Below, piece after piece: positions 47,539 to 58,751 of a stretch of 64,000 bases of DNA. Position numbers and translations under genes: made by a program. How positions within the stretch are numbered: position 1 is the stretch's first letter; each line of letters starts with the position of its first letter. The notes under the pieces were generated by a model, which was given only the letters and a program-made list of their open reading frames with translations, did not search any database and was not told the origin of the DNA. Origin of the DNA: Bedellia somnulentella (lineage: Eukaryota > Arthropoda > Insecta > Lepidoptera > Bedelliidae); the NCBI GenBank assembly GCA_963576735.1, contig OY755181.1:1984001-2048000 (forward strand), in the 5' to 3' direction.

Positions 47539-48399
47539 ATGTATAAATCAATGTTTTCGCGTCACCTTCGTACACAAATACAACATGAATTCCTACACCT
47601 ATCACACACTGACACACACTACTTACTGCTACACTACAAACAATTATTCACACTTTTAACTAACAATTTGACCCACAAAAATGCTTCAATAATGAATGTT
47701 TTCACAAATACATGTGAATCCATTATCTGCAATGCCTCCGTGACAGACCACGACATGATAATGTGCTCATTACAAACCTCAAGAGGTCAACGTAAGCCCG
47801 AAAATAAATATCGCAAAACCACAGATCATGTGGCCGTGGCAGAGGAGATGCAGGGTGAGGATTGGTCAACTGTTCTCGGCTCTGATTGTGCCGACGCATC
47901 AGCCTCACGGTTTACTGAAATTTTCTCCCAGATTGTCACAAAACATACAAAACAAGTTAAAATCCCATGCTCTAAACGTACATTTAAGCCCTGGATAACA
48001 CCCGGTCTCTTAAGGTGTATGAAACACCGGGATCGCCTTCACCTGAAACAACGTAAAAGACCCAATGATCAGGTTCTTAAATTAACATACACTCGGTATC
48101 GTAATTTTTGTGGTTCTCTATTGAAAAATGTCAAAACATCTTATTTTAATAAACAAATTAATGACAGCAAGGGAAATCCAAAAGACCTGTGGAAAACAAT
48201 CAAAAGCATGTGTGACCAATCTGCTAAACAGAAGAGCCCACCGAATGAACTATTAGCATTAATGCAATCCCAACAAGCTTCACTAAACCACTGTAATTCT
48301 TTTTTTGTTTCGGTTGGACCTAACTTAGCTAAAGAAACATTAAATAATCTCGACAAAACACAAAACTGTTTCAGAGGTAGATATCCCAAAATTTTGTGA
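47539..48399 (+). pseudogene. LINE ORF2 part 1: endonuclease end and linker
   Basis: ASIMNVFTNTCESIICNASV followed by TDHDMIMC is the last (SDH-type) motif of an apurinic endonuclease. RTFKPWITPGLLRCMKHRDR, LKLTYTRYRNFCGSLLKN and NPKDLWKTIKSMC are the usual linker before RT. A frameshift near 48375 (frame end FRGRYPKIL) separates it from the RT frame, where VDIPKFCETLFMQPTDPTE continues. Confidence 0.72.
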
Positions 48400-48409
48400 A
48401 ACCCTTTTC

Positions 48410-49996
48410 ATGCAACCAACGGACCCGACGGAGTTGAGATGCCTGATACAAAAACTAAAAACAGACAGTGCGCCCGGATATGATGGAATCGGTAACTCTC
48501 TTGTAAAGCAATGCGTAAATTCAATAGTTACTCCTATGACCCATATTTTTAATCTCAGCCTGTCCACAGGCATCTTTCCGGCATGTTGGAAGACAGCTGT
48601 AGTATCACCAATCCATAAAGGTGGTACTAAATCGTCCCCCACCAACTATCGCCCTATATCCTTGCTTACCGTGTTCTCTAAGCTCCTGGAAAAAATAGTT
48701 AATAGAAGGCTCATGGATTTTCTTGAATCAAAAGCTTTACTCTCTGATTTCCAGTTTGGTTTTAGGCGCAAAAGATCCACAGATGACGCTGTTTCTGCAC
48801 TGTTGGGTATAGTTACCTCGTACCTTGATAAAGGAAAATGCTGCATCGGTGTATTCCTGGACCTTGCGAAGGCGTTTGACACGGTCTCCATCCCGTTACT
48901 TCTTGAAAAACTCTCCAGACTTGGAATAAGAGGCGTTGCAAATGAATGGTTTTCCAGTTATCTTTGCAATAGAAAACAACAGACTCGGATTGGAGACTTG
49001 TACAGCGACACAGAAGAGACAAGTTTTGGAGTTCCCCAGGGCAGCATTCTTGGTCCATCACTTTTCATAGCCTACATGAACGATATTAGTAGGTCCATTA
49101 GTGAGCCTTTAAGCACAGAACTTTTCTGTTATGCTGATGACACAGCAGTAATTTACAATGGTTCCACCTGGGACGAAGCCCTGGGAAAAGCCGAGACTGG
49201 TATGAGAGGGCTGTGTGGCTGGCTCAACAGCAACTTGCTAACATTAAACTCGGACAAATCAAAATTCATTTGCTTCCACAAAACTGCAGCTTCAAAGCCC
49301 AGTCAACTAGATTCTCTCAAACTTCATAGCTGCCAAACAGACTCTCATCAATGTTCCTGCTCCAGCAGCATCAAACGTACTAATTCAATCCGGTACCTCG
49401 GTGTCATCCTCGACGAGCATCTGAATTTTAATGCACACATTACCTCTGTTTCCAGTCGAGCTCGAAAACTTATGTTTATGATGAGTAAGATACGAAACAT
49501 CACAGATGAATCTGTTAAAAAAATTGTGTACACTGCGCTATGCGAGTCGGTGATGTCTTACTGTATATCTTCCTGGGGTGGAGCAGCTGCATCATACATG
49601 ATTAAACTTGAGAGGGCCCAACGAGCAATTCTTAAAGTTCTCCACAACAAACCATTCCGTTATCCAACGATACAACTTTTCTCTGACTGTGGTGTATCAA
49701 CCATTCGACAACTATTCATAATTAAGTCGGTACTCACAGCCTACAAAACACTGTTATCATCACCTAATTATAATAAAATTATCAGCAAACGTACTGTCCG
49801 CCTACCCAAACCACAAATGACCACTGTCTTTGCTATGCGCTTTTCAGCATTCCTTCAACCACATTTATTTAACAGAATAATTAAAGAATGCGAAATTACC
49901 AACCTAACTGTTAAGGATGCGAAGCTTACTCTAAAAAAGTTTTTAGCAACGTGGGATTACAACTCGACCGAGACTTTACTCAAAATTATTAAATAA
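48410..49996 (+). CDS. LINE reverse transcriptase (ORF2 part 2)
   Basis: 528 codons, the longest ORF in the window. It copies element RNA into DNA at a nicked chromosomal site. Visible RT blocks: APGYDGIGNSLV (22-33), PTNYRPISLLTVFSKLLEK (77-95), FGFRRKRSTDDAV (116-128), VFLDLAKAFDTVS (148-160, catalytic Asp 151), FGVPQGSILGPSLF (206-219), FCYADDTAVI (239-248, YADD with Asp 243 and 244), then a LTLNSDKSKFICF primer-grip-side motif and the thumb (YLGVILDEHLNFNAHI). The C-terminal 150 residues match CR1/Jockey pol ends. All catalytic residues are intact, but the endonuclease is gone and a frameshift precedes it, so the copy cannot be autonomous. Confidence 0.85.
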   Translation: MQPTDPTELRCLIQKLKTDSAPGYDGIGNSLVKQCVNSIVTPMTHIFNLSLSTGIFPACWKTAVVSPIHKGGTKSSPTNYRPISLLTVFSKLLEKIVNRRLMDFLESKALLSDFQFGFRRKRSTDDAVSALLGIVTSYLDKGKCCIGVFLDLAKAFDTVSIPLLLEKLSRLGIRGVANEWFSSYLCNRKQQTRIGDLYSDTEETSFGVPQGSILGPSLFIAYMNDISRSISEPLSTELFCYADDTAVIYNGSTWDEALGKAETGMRGLCGWLNSNLLTLNSDKSKFICFHKTAASKPSQLDSLKLHSCQTDSHQCSCSSSIKRTNSIRYLGVILDEHLNFNAHITSVSSRARKLMFMMSKIRNITDESVKKIVYTALCESVMSYCISSWGGAAASYMIKLERAQRAILKVLHNKPFRYPTIQLFSDCGVSTIRQLFIIKSVLTAYKTLLSSPNYNKIISKRTVRLPKPQMTTVFAMRFSAFLQPHLFNRIIKECEITNLTVKDAKLTLKKFLATWDYNSTETLLKIIK

Positions 49997-50486
49997 GTTA
50001 TAACATTGCTATACCTATCTAAAATAGTCAATTGAAGTATATTTGGAAAATGCTTTTTACTGTTTCACTTTTGTCTAAACAAACATACTCACACTACACC
50101 CCTACACACATACACACACTTATACGCACCCTTACATACTTCCACACACATTCATTATCATAAAACATACAACCAACGCGCGACCGAAAACAAGTAATAT
50201 TGAAATACCTTTATAAGTAAGTTAGATAAACTATTGTATTACCCAGCCTTATATTATTTTATTATTGTTTTATCGTTTAATAAAAATTTTACCATCCAGT
50301 ACTATATTTAAGTTAAGTTAAATTAAGTTTAAGTTTAAACCAACTGTTTGCATGCGCCACGAAAATTTGGATTGTTAATAATTTTTGGCCGCCACTATAC
50401 AGGCTACGCGCCTAGTGTGGAGACCACTGTAAAACAATGTATGAACCGTTTTTTGGAAATAAATAATATTTGAATTGAATTTGAAT

Positions 50487-50724
50487 TGAATACTCACGGG
50501 AATAAATCCCAAAAAGGGGTAGCCAGAGCTTAAGAGCTAGAAACCTTTCAGCCATATTTGGAAGTTGATAGGGGAAAGGATGGTGGAAATAAAGGGTCGT
50601 TGGTGATGGGTCTCCAACCGCATCGCCCAAAAACCACTTAAAAAGTTCCATACCCTTAGTTGCCTCTTACGACAACAGTGGGTAGAAAGGGAGTGAAATT
50701 CTAAGCCGGCACTATACGGCTAAC
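50487..50724 (-). repeat. SINE-A2 copy
   Basis: Its tail end (TACTCACGGGAATAAATCCC) directly abuts the TTGAAT tail of the LINE. Confidence 0.86.
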
Positions 50725-51830
50725 ATTTAATATATAAAATATATATTTAAAGTATTACAGTAGAAATTAAACTTTGCGTATTGAATTGTAAAATTTTCAC
50801 TTTTTGTAAATTATGTAAAAAAACTTTCTATTATAAACTGTAAAAATAAAAGTATTAACTAAATTCTCTAGAGACAGGAAAAATAATATAAACTCGTCCA
50901 GTATTAACTCCATTGAAATCAGTTATCAGAATAAACCAAAATTTTAACTGCATCCCTCACCAACACAGCCCTAGTGAAAAGTCAAAGCCGGATTTTGTGC
51001 CCTCCCGGCTTATCACCGATACTTGTGTCGTCTAAACTTACTTTTACTGTATTTTTCATCTTTCCTTTGTGAGGTGTTTCGTTTCAATTCCATCCTACCG
51101 CGCTTTTGCTTTTTCGTTTAACTCTCCCATTTCCGCGTTTTGTACTGACATTTATCGATCAAGTAATGTATTATTATTGAACATTGAATTTTTTCTTACA
51201 TCACAACGTAATACTATCCATCGAAGGGGTCATTGATAGTATATACTATTTATTTATATATATACACTGTAACGTTTGCCCATGAGCTGATGTTTAATTC
51301 TAAATCACAACTTTTAAATAGTTTTTTACAAAATCACTTCCACTTTAAGAAATCATATAACTATTAAACACATTATAAACTATGTAGTTATTTAGGTATG
51401 GTGCTCAAGTATCATGATCAATTATTGTAATTCAGTCAATGTTATTAATTAAATATACATTTAAATTTTTCAGAAGTGATTCTAAATGAAACAACACAGG
51501 ATTTACCTAGCGTGGTGCCACAGAGAAATTATTTCGGCTTTATCATAAGGAATAAATCATCTACAGCTTAAGTTGAATTGTTATAAATAAATAATTTTTC
51601 ATTTTGTAATTTTCATTAAGAATGTATTTTTATATTTTGGATTATTTTTAAAAAAGTGGTATATTTTTTTATTGATTCTGTATCTCTGATCCATGAACAC
51701 TCAATAATGTATAAAAGGTATCTTAAAGGTATCAGTTGTTAATAGGCTTTTAAGTGACTAGTGGATTATGGAGACTATCACAAATATACAATATTATTTA
51801 CCCATACTACTTTAAGAATTGCTACTTTAG
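50725..51830. other. Unique intergenic stretch
   Basis: About 1.1 kb without window repeats or a recognisable gene; a pyrimidine-rich, less AT-biased patch lies at 50990-51140. Confidence 0.4.
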
Positions 51831-51833
51831 CTG

Positions 51834-52425
51834 TGTAGTGTGAATTTGTAATTCCTTAGCTCTGGCTACCCCTTCTAGGGATTTATAGTCGTGAGTTTAT
51901 AATGTATTGTATGTTATGTAATGTATATAAGACATCCTTCGCGAGTTAGCTGTGTAGTATCGAGTTGGAATAGCACTAACCCCTTTCTTCCCGCGAATTA
52001 GGCGTTCGGAGATTGGTAAATGGGTTTCAGTGGGATCAACAGACATCTTATATTTGACAATCATTTACCTACTCAAATTCCAAAAGTGGCTAAGAAATGT
52101 TTAATTGTTTTGTTTTGCCTTTGTTGTCGTTTTTAACCGTGTGTATATGTATGTATATTCACGATTAAAAAAGATTTGCTGTGTAGTGTCGGCTTAGAAT
52201 AGACCTACCCCATTTCTTCCGGTGGGTGTACGTGGGAGGCGACTAACGGTATTGGGGCTTTTTAAGGGATTTTTGGGCGATGCGGTTGGAAACCCATCAC
52301 CATTATTCTACCATCTTTTCCCCACTCAACTTCCAAAAGTGGCTGAAAAATTTCTAATTTCTCTGCTCTGGCTACCCCTTTTAGGGATTTCTAGCCGTGA
52401 GTATATGTATGTATGTATGATTGAA
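51834..52425 (+). repeat. Segmental duplication II, copy 1 (three SINE-A pieces)
   Basis: SINE-A 3' piece (51834-51910), a diverged SINE-A (51949-52155) with GTATCGAGTTGGAATAGC head, and a full A1 copy (52180-52418). The same order and junctions recur at 57346-57930. Confidence 0.87.
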
Positions 52426-52900
52426 TCTAAAGTTCTTGCTATTTTTTTTGCAAATAATGCTATAAATCTAGGTGAAGTATTAATTTAAAGCGCATATGGT
52501 CTTTTAACATCATTTTATATCAAACATATTTGAGTAAAGGTTCTTCTATTTGCCGGACCGATGCCTAGCCACTTATGCTCTGGGCAAGCTTAATTTAAAA
52601 GCCCCTTTGAAGCCTCCGAATGATGGAGCATAAAATTATCTAGCGAAGGCTCCTCTTTATGAGGCGAAATTGGTTTTAGTGGTCCAAGAAACGTTACTCA
52701 GAGAATATAGGTTGCCCATATGCTTCACCATATTTTATTACCAACACATAAAGCGATACGTTATTAATTGAAGTAATAACTTGTTCGTAAGTGATCGTTT
52801 ATGAGTAGTAATTGAGCTATTATTGTAAAGTTCGTGGCTTGGTTAATTGTGATTGACGACTATATCGTCCTAGTATTTTTTTACTACGACAAATTTTTAA
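52425..52900. other. Intergenic, unassigned
   Basis: No supported feature. Confidence 0.4.
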
Positions 52901-52904
52901 AACG

Positions 52905-53250
52905 ACGACGTGATAGCTCAATGAGTAGAACACCGGTTAAAGAACGACTAGTGTTCAAAACCCGGGTCGGGCTTACACCAACTTGTCTTTTCTGTAGACA
53001 TATATGTGGTTAATTTATCATGGTTTTTAACGGTGAGGGAAAACATGGCTGAGTTGTACTTAGTCATGTGACAGTGTATTCTTACAAAACGGCCATAGGC
53101 CTACCCCCTATCACGTGAGTACACTGTCCATGCAAAACGTGGGTACTCTGAAAACCAGGTGACAAGTTCAAGTGATTTTCAGAAGTATTAGTACCTGCCA
53201 ACCCCTTCAGAGATATTCAGCGTGAACTTTTATGTTATGTATGTTATGAT
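52905..53250 (+). repeat. SINE-B copy
   Basis: GTGATAGCTCAATGAGTAG (A-box) through GTGTTCAAAACCCGGG to TTTATGTTATGTATG; internal deletion after GAGGGAAAACATG. Confidence 0.85.
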
Positions 53251-53744
53251 ATTCTTTTAATTAAACGTCAAAAGTGTGACAAATAAAAGCAATGAATGAA
53301 AGAAAGTTAATAATTTTATAGAAGCCCGGTTAGCCACCATGATAAAAGGTCAGACAGGACCGTCTATGCCTAGTTAAAATAAGATTTAATAGCAAGAATA
53401 TTTATATGTGTACGTCACCTAGGTATGGCTGTGTAGTGTCGGGTAAAATCGTGTCTATTCTTTCATTTATGTTTGTGTTTCCGATGTAGAATTCCACAGG
53501 ACATAGTTATGAAAATACTTATCAGTTGTGTAGTGTTAACTAAAAATATCGCTTAAGAGCTTTTTCCATTTGTCTGAATGAAGATGTCTGAAAGCCACAG
53601 AATCTGAATTCAGACTAGTGGAATAACGTTCAGAACGCTAGGCTTCTGAAAAATAGACATATTTGTGTAGTGGAATAACAAGCGTCTGCGGCAGTAACTT
53701 CGAAGGACGTCTGAATTCAGAAACGACAAAGTGTAATGGAATAA

Positions 53745-53985
53745 GCTCTTTACCCAACTTGTCTGTTCTAAAGTCATATGTTTCGTAATCTTATTATGTT
53801 TTTTTAACAGTGAGGGAAAACATCGAGAAAACCCACATAGCTTATTAAACTTATTACGTGAGGTCACCATCCAAGCGACACATGGGTACTCTAAACACCG
53901 GGTGACAATGTCACGTTATGTTCAGAAGTATTATTAGTACCTCAGCCACACCTGCGGGGCTGTAAGGCGTGATTTTAGAATTTTG
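53745..53985 (+). repeat. SINE-B, 5' truncated and diverged
   Basis: ACTTGTCTGTTCTAAAGTC to GTAAGGCGTGATTTTAG. Confidence 0.65.
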
Positions 53986-54073
53986 CTATATGACTCAACA
54001 TTGTACTAACTTATTTTCAACCCACATGAGTTTTGGGCAAAAATGTCATCATTTATCCCAACTTAAACTTTAA

Positions 54074-54325
54074 AGCTGTGTAGTGTCGGCTTAGAATAGC
54101 ACTACCCCATTTCTTCCGGTGGGTGTACGTAAAAGGCGACTAACGGTATTGGGGGCTTTAAAGGGATTTTGGGCGATGCGGTTGGAGACCCATCACCGAC
54201 AACCTTTATTTTTACCATCTATTCCCCATGCAACTTCCAAAAGTGGCTGGGGAATTTCTAATTCCCTAGCTCTGGCTACCCCTTCAAGGGATTTATAGCC
54301 GTGATTATATGTATATATATATGTA
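54074..54325 (+). repeat. SINE-A1 copy, first of a tandem pair
   Basis: Complete; preceded by an ATGTCATCATTTATCCCAAC flank. Confidence 0.9.
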
Positions 54326-54373
54326 TGAGTTTTGTGCAAAAATATCATCATTTATCCCAACTTGAAGTTTAAG

Positions 54374-54620
54374 CTGTGTAGTGTCGGCTTAGTATAGCAC
54401 TACCCCATTTCTTCCAGTGGGTGTACGTAAGAGGCGACTAACGGTATTGGGGCTATTAAGGGATTCTAGGGCGATGCGGTTGGAGACCCATCACCGACAA
54501 CCTTTATTTTTACCATCTTTTCCCCACTCTACTTTCCAAAAGTGGCCGAGGAACTTCCAGTTCCTCAGCTCTTGCTACCCCTTGTAGGGATTTATAGCCG
54601 TGAGTATATGTATGTATGTT
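54374..54620 (+). repeat. SINE-A1 copy, second of a tandem pair
   Basis: Complete; preceded by the same flank (ATATCATCATTTATCCCAAC), showing that flank and element were duplicated together. Confidence 0.9.
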
Positions 54621-54624
54621 GAAC

Positions 54625-55025
54625 TTTAAAAAATCTTAATATGCTAGTAAAAAAAACCCGAAAAAAACTCGTAACCATTAACTTATTTATCAGCAAGCTC
54701 CCAGTAGGAATGCGGGGCTGCATCATCAGTCAGCTGTCAGCGTGTTCGCGTGACTGCCCAGCGCCGGATTGGCGACGGCAACAATATGGAGATCTACACT
54801 ACGGGATGAATATTTAAACAATACTAAATTTACTTATTTATATTCTCTCTAAAAACTCAACGCAAAGGCTGTGAATTCCCGAAGGAGTGACAGAAATATC
54901 TGAAAACATTAATTCCGAAAACGTATTTGTCAATTGGTCTTCGGGTTTTTTTGGAGGTTTTGATCGGATATTGCATCCATGTGACCGTTACAAATAAATA
55001 AATGATAAATAAACGGGCATATTTT
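54625..55025. other. Intergenic, unassigned
   Basis: A less AT-rich patch at 54690-54800; no feature recognised. Confidence 0.4.
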
Positions 55026-55032
55026 ACACAGA

Positions 55033-55181
55033 TTAACGACCGATTTCTGAATTGAGTATTCCATTGAGAACAACTTAAGTATCGTTCTGTCGCATTGAAA
55101 TCTTAACTACTGAATGAGACAATACGATACTTAAGTCGTTGTCAGTTTGAATACTCAATTCAGAAATCGGGCGTCAGTTAG
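55033..55181. repeat. Palindromic MITE-like element
   Basis: ACCGATTTCTGAATTGAGTA at the left returns as TACTCAATTCAGAAATCGGG at the right; the interior (GAACAACTTAAGTATCGTT / AACG.TACTTAAGTCGTTG) also pairs. About 150 bp, nearly all stem. Confidence 0.8.
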
Positions 55182-55224
55182 CCCCGAACTAAGTAAACAA
55201 CAAATCAACGATATATTTAATATT

Positions 55225-55468
55225 ATATACATACATATGCTCACGGCTATAAATCCCTAGAAGGGGTAGCCAGAGCTAGGGAATTAAAAATTCCTCAGCC
55301 TCTTTTGGAAGTTGCGTGGGGAAAAGATGGTGGAATAAAGGTTGTTGTAAAGGTCTCCAACCACATCGCCCAAAAATCCCTTAAAAACCCCAATACCGTT
55401 AGTCGCCTCTTACGTACACCCGCCGGAAGAAATGGGGTAGTGTTATTCTGAGCCGGCACTACACAGTA
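55225..55468 (-). repeat. SINE-A1 copy
   Basis: CATACATATGCTCACGG to GAGCCGGCACTACACAG; the head base is A2-like. Confidence 0.88.
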
Positions 55469-55553
55469 TATTATATAATACACATATAAATAACATTCCA
55501 TCATTCCAATCACAAGACTAAGAAACAAACATTTATCCTCATCATATAAATGT

Positions 55554-55627
55554 TGCCGTCAGCGGGGATCGAACCCGCGACCTCCGGACCGAGAAACTAG
55601 TCACCTATCCACTCGACCACTGCTTCT
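55554..55627 (-). tRNA. tRNA-like sequence, probably a pseudogene or SINE head
   Basis: The minus strand has a GTGGTCGAGTGGATAGGTGA D-arm and a perfect T-arm GCGGGTTCGATCCCCGC. The two acceptor strands do not pair well, so a working tRNA is unlikely. Confidence 0.45.
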
Positions 55628-55693
55628 TGATAAGTCAAATGACTAATAATATAAGCATAACTCAGCGTTGTGGGTTTGGACTTCTAGCCACGG

Positions 55694-56446
55694 TTGCATC
55701 TCTGCAGGGGTGGCAGAGGTCTCGTACTGAACCCACTTAAGTCAAAATTTATGGTATTTGGCACTAAGACGCAAATTCATAATACGTTGGAAGTTCTTGC
55801 GGAACATGATGTGGCCATCAGGGACCAACCAATAGAGAGGGTAGAAGAAGTTCGGAACCTTGGCTTACTGATGGATGGGGAACTACGGTTCGAAAACCAT
55901 ATTTCATCAGTGGTCAGTAACTGCTTCTATCGCCTCAAAGTTCTTTATAATATACGCGATTACCTGAGTGTGGATTTGCGTATTCACCTCTGTGAATCGT
56001 TGATATTATCGAGATTAAATTATTGTGACGTGGTCTATGAAGGTTGCATACTGGGTCGCACAAGAAAACTGATACAGCGAGTACAAAACGCATGTGCTCG
56101 TTATTGCTTTCGAATCCCTCCCCGATCCCACGTCAGGCCGTACTTGGACGATGCAAAGCTCCTAAACATGCAAGCGCGAAGACAATTACATCTCGCCACT
56201 TTGATGTTCGATGTTGTAAAGCAAGAATCACCGGCTTATTTGTACAAAAAACTGCAATGGTCAAATATTGGCTATCAGTTCAAAGCCAGGGCGATCTTGC
56301 CAATGCATCGAACTGCCGCATTTCGAGGTTCTTTCAGGTTTGCAGCGTCCAAGTGCTGGAATGATCTCCCACCACCAATCCGTGATGCGGTTGGCAGGAA
56401 CACCTTTAGACGTAAACTAAGGGAGTTCTTGCTGGCCCAACAGTAA
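55694..56446 (+). pseudogene. LINE-Q reverse transcriptase C-terminus, copy 2
   Basis: 250 codons in one frame: NPLKSKFMVFGTKTQIHN, RNLGLLMDGELRFENHISSV, CFYRLKVLYNIRDYLSVDLR, LILSRLNYCDVVYEGCILGR, VQNACARYCFRIPPRSHVRP, AFRGSFRFAASKCWNDLPPP and a natural end RRKLREFLLAQQ. Aligns along its length with 24600-25260. The catalytic YADD lies upstream and is missing; 5' truncation is usual for LINE copies. The open frame suggests a fairly young copy. Confidence 0.78.
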
Positions 56447-57100
56447 CAATTTATTAATTATAGTATATTAAATATAGTAGTATCAATTATAGTATTAAAT
56501 ATATTTTGTGTATTTTATTTACTAGCATTATTTACAGTATAATTAGTTCTCCAATTTGAATATGTATTTTATTTTTCTCGAAAACAAGCTTCGCTTATTT
56601 GATAAAGCAATTTATAATTTTTGTATATATACTCGTAGGAATTATAGATATGTATGTAGTGAATAGTATGGGTATATATTGTGAGATCGATATATAAATG
56701 TATGTATATATATATATATATGCATATATATTATTGTTTTTTATTATTATTTTGTAATTGTTTATTAAGGTAATACTGCCATTTCTGTTTCGTGAGATGC
56801 CTCTGATGTCACTCTGCCATGGTGTTGTCTGAAAATCAGTTCTGTGAGTCAAAAGCTCACAGAAAATGCTGAGACAGCACCAATTCGCTGTTCGGGTGGC
56901 ACGGGAAGTGCAGGACAAATTTTTGCATGTTTTTTATTGATTCTTTTTTTTGTTTTTATATATTTTTTTTTTTGTTTTATAACTAATTTATTGTAAATGT
57001 TGTTAAAATTAAGCTGTAAATTATATTTTGTATTATGTAACTTGTTCCTCTTGTGCCTACAAATGGCGAATAAACGTTTTTCTTTCTTTCTTTCTTTTTT
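56447..57100 (+). repeat. LINE-Q 3' UTR and tail
   Basis: Very AT-rich with a TA microsatellite (56702-56720), a GC-richer patch (56780-56930), then GCGAATAAACGTTTTTC and TTTC repeats as the tail. Confidence 0.55.
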
Positions 57101-57177
57101 TCTTAGGTCTTATTATTTCGTTCATTGCGTTAAATATTTTACACACAGATTTATATAATACTATGTATATAGGTTTG

Positions 57178-57415
57178 CTGTGTAGTGTCGGCATAGAATA
57201 GCACTACCCCATTTCTTCCGATGGGTGTACGTAAGAGGCGACTAACGGTATTGGGGCTTTAAGGGATTTTTGGGCGATGCGGTTGGAGACTCATCACCAA
57301 CAACCTTTATTCTACCATCTTTTCCCCACTCAACTTCCAAAAGTGGCTGAGGAATTTGTAATTCCTTAGCTCTGGCTACCCCTTCTAGGGATTTATAGTC
57401 GTGAGTTTATAATGT
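57178..57415 (+). repeat. SINE-A1 copy entering duplication II
   Basis: Complete head and body; its 3' part from TTTGTAATTCCTTAG on is the start of duplication II copy 2. Confidence 0.88.
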
Positions 57416-57930
57416 ATTGTATGTTATGTAATGTATATAAGACATCCTTCGCGAGTTAGCTGTGTAGTATCGAGTTGGAATAGCACTAACCCCTTTCTTC
57501 CCGCGAATTAGGTGCGCGGAGATTGGTAAATGGGTTTCAGTGGGATCAACAGACATCTTATATTTGACAATCATTTACCTACTCAAATTCCAAAAGTGGC
57601 TAAGAAATGTTTAATTGTTTTGTTTTGCCTTTGTTGTCGTTTTTAACCGTGTGTATATGTATGTATATTCACGATTAAAAAAGATTTGCTGTGTAGTGTC
57701 GGCTTAGAATAGACCTACCCCATTTCTTCCGGTGGGTGTACGTAAGAGGCAACTAACGGTATTGGGGGCTTTTAAGGGATTTTTGGGCGATGCGGTTGGA
57801 GACCCATCACCAACAACCTTTATTCTACCATCTTTTCCCCACTCAACTTTCAAAAGTGGCTGTGAAATTTCTAATTTCTCAGCTCTGGCTACCCCTTTTA
57901 GGGATTTATAGCCGTGAGTATGTATGTATA
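57346..57930 (+). repeat. Segmental duplication II, copy 2
   Basis: Near-identical to 51846-52425, including the odd GTATCGAGTTGGAATAGC element and a shared TTCACGATTAAAAAAGATTT junction. Here the first SINE-A is complete (57178), so this copy is closer to the source. Confidence 0.88.
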
Positions 57931-58179
57931 TGTAAGTAGTGAAATCGGAAATGTAATTACTTGGTTATTTTCGTGAACCTTTATCAAAAGGATGTCAATA
58001 GCAGATATTGTCAAAACGATGGATGGTTCAGTGCTCAGTCAGCGTGCCCTCGCCGTATTATCCTCAAACGATTTACTACTAACCAATCATTTGTGGTGAG
58101 ATTAACTAATATAATATGACATGTGTATTGTTTTTTATTATGCCTTTGAAAAAACAATAAAAGTTTATTGCGTAATACA

Positions 58180-58721
58180 TATAAAATAAATTAATAGTTT
58201 AAAAAACACTAAAAAACACGCTTTTATAAGTGCACTTAAAAGTCAAAAATAAATTACGGGTCGTTCAAGTTGTCTCTATTTCTGGGCTGAAGTGTAAACT
58301 ATGTGCTTTTAATTATAATATTTGATTGTAAAAGCGTGGGGCGCTGGAAAAGGAAAGATTTTTTGTTAACCTTGCTAAGAAATCAAGTTAAGCGATGTTT
58401 CGGGAAGCAGGTTACAGAGATCGGCACTCTAACTAGAGTTGCAGCACCACTAGTTGGAGGCTCTATATTAAACAGTCTGTTCAAAGTACTAGTCAACAGT
58501 AGCAAAATGTAGAGTTTTTGTTCGTGTATTTGTTTACAAGAAAGTTTTTCCTGCTCCAGCACCCCACGCTTTTACAATCAAATATTATAATTAAAAGCAC
58601 ATAGTTTACACTTCAGCCCAGAAATAGAGACAACTTGAACGACCCGTAATTTATTTTTGACTTTTAAGTGCACTTATAAAAGCGTGTTTTTTAGTGTTTT
58701 TTAAACTATTAATTTATTTTA
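58180..58721. repeat. Fold-back element
   Basis: Arms 58180-58347 and 58556-58721 (about 166 bp) are near-perfect inverted repeats, sharing ATTACGGGTCGTTCAAG inverted and GCGCTGG/CCAGC at the inner edge. The loop of about 210 bp has an open frame (LLRNQVKRCFGKQVTEIGTL) of unknown meaning. Confidence 0.9.
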
Positions 58722-58751
58722 TGCTTTTTAGTCTTTGCTAATGGCATATTT

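Larger units (their letters stand above)
45869..50485 (+). mobile_element. CR1/Jockey-group LINE, 5' truncated, split by Repeat-E
   Basis: ORF1 part (45869-46462), a Repeat-E insertion (46572-47535), the end of the endonuclease and linker (47539-48399), RT (48410-49996), a 3' UTR with a CACACA-rich patch, and an AATAAATAATA signal followed by a TTGAAT repeat tail at about 50465-50485. The N-terminal endonuclease is missing between ORF1 and the surviving ORF2, so the Repeat-E insertion seems to have come with a deletion. A short non-A repeat tail favours CR1/L2-type over Jockey. Confidence 0.75.

Noticed and set aside
48646..49061. Minus-strand frames within the LINE RT
   Set aside because: Shadows of the RT frame; no domain.
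55554..55627. Functional tRNA gene
   Set aside because: The acceptor strands do not pair, so only a tRNA-like relic is supported.
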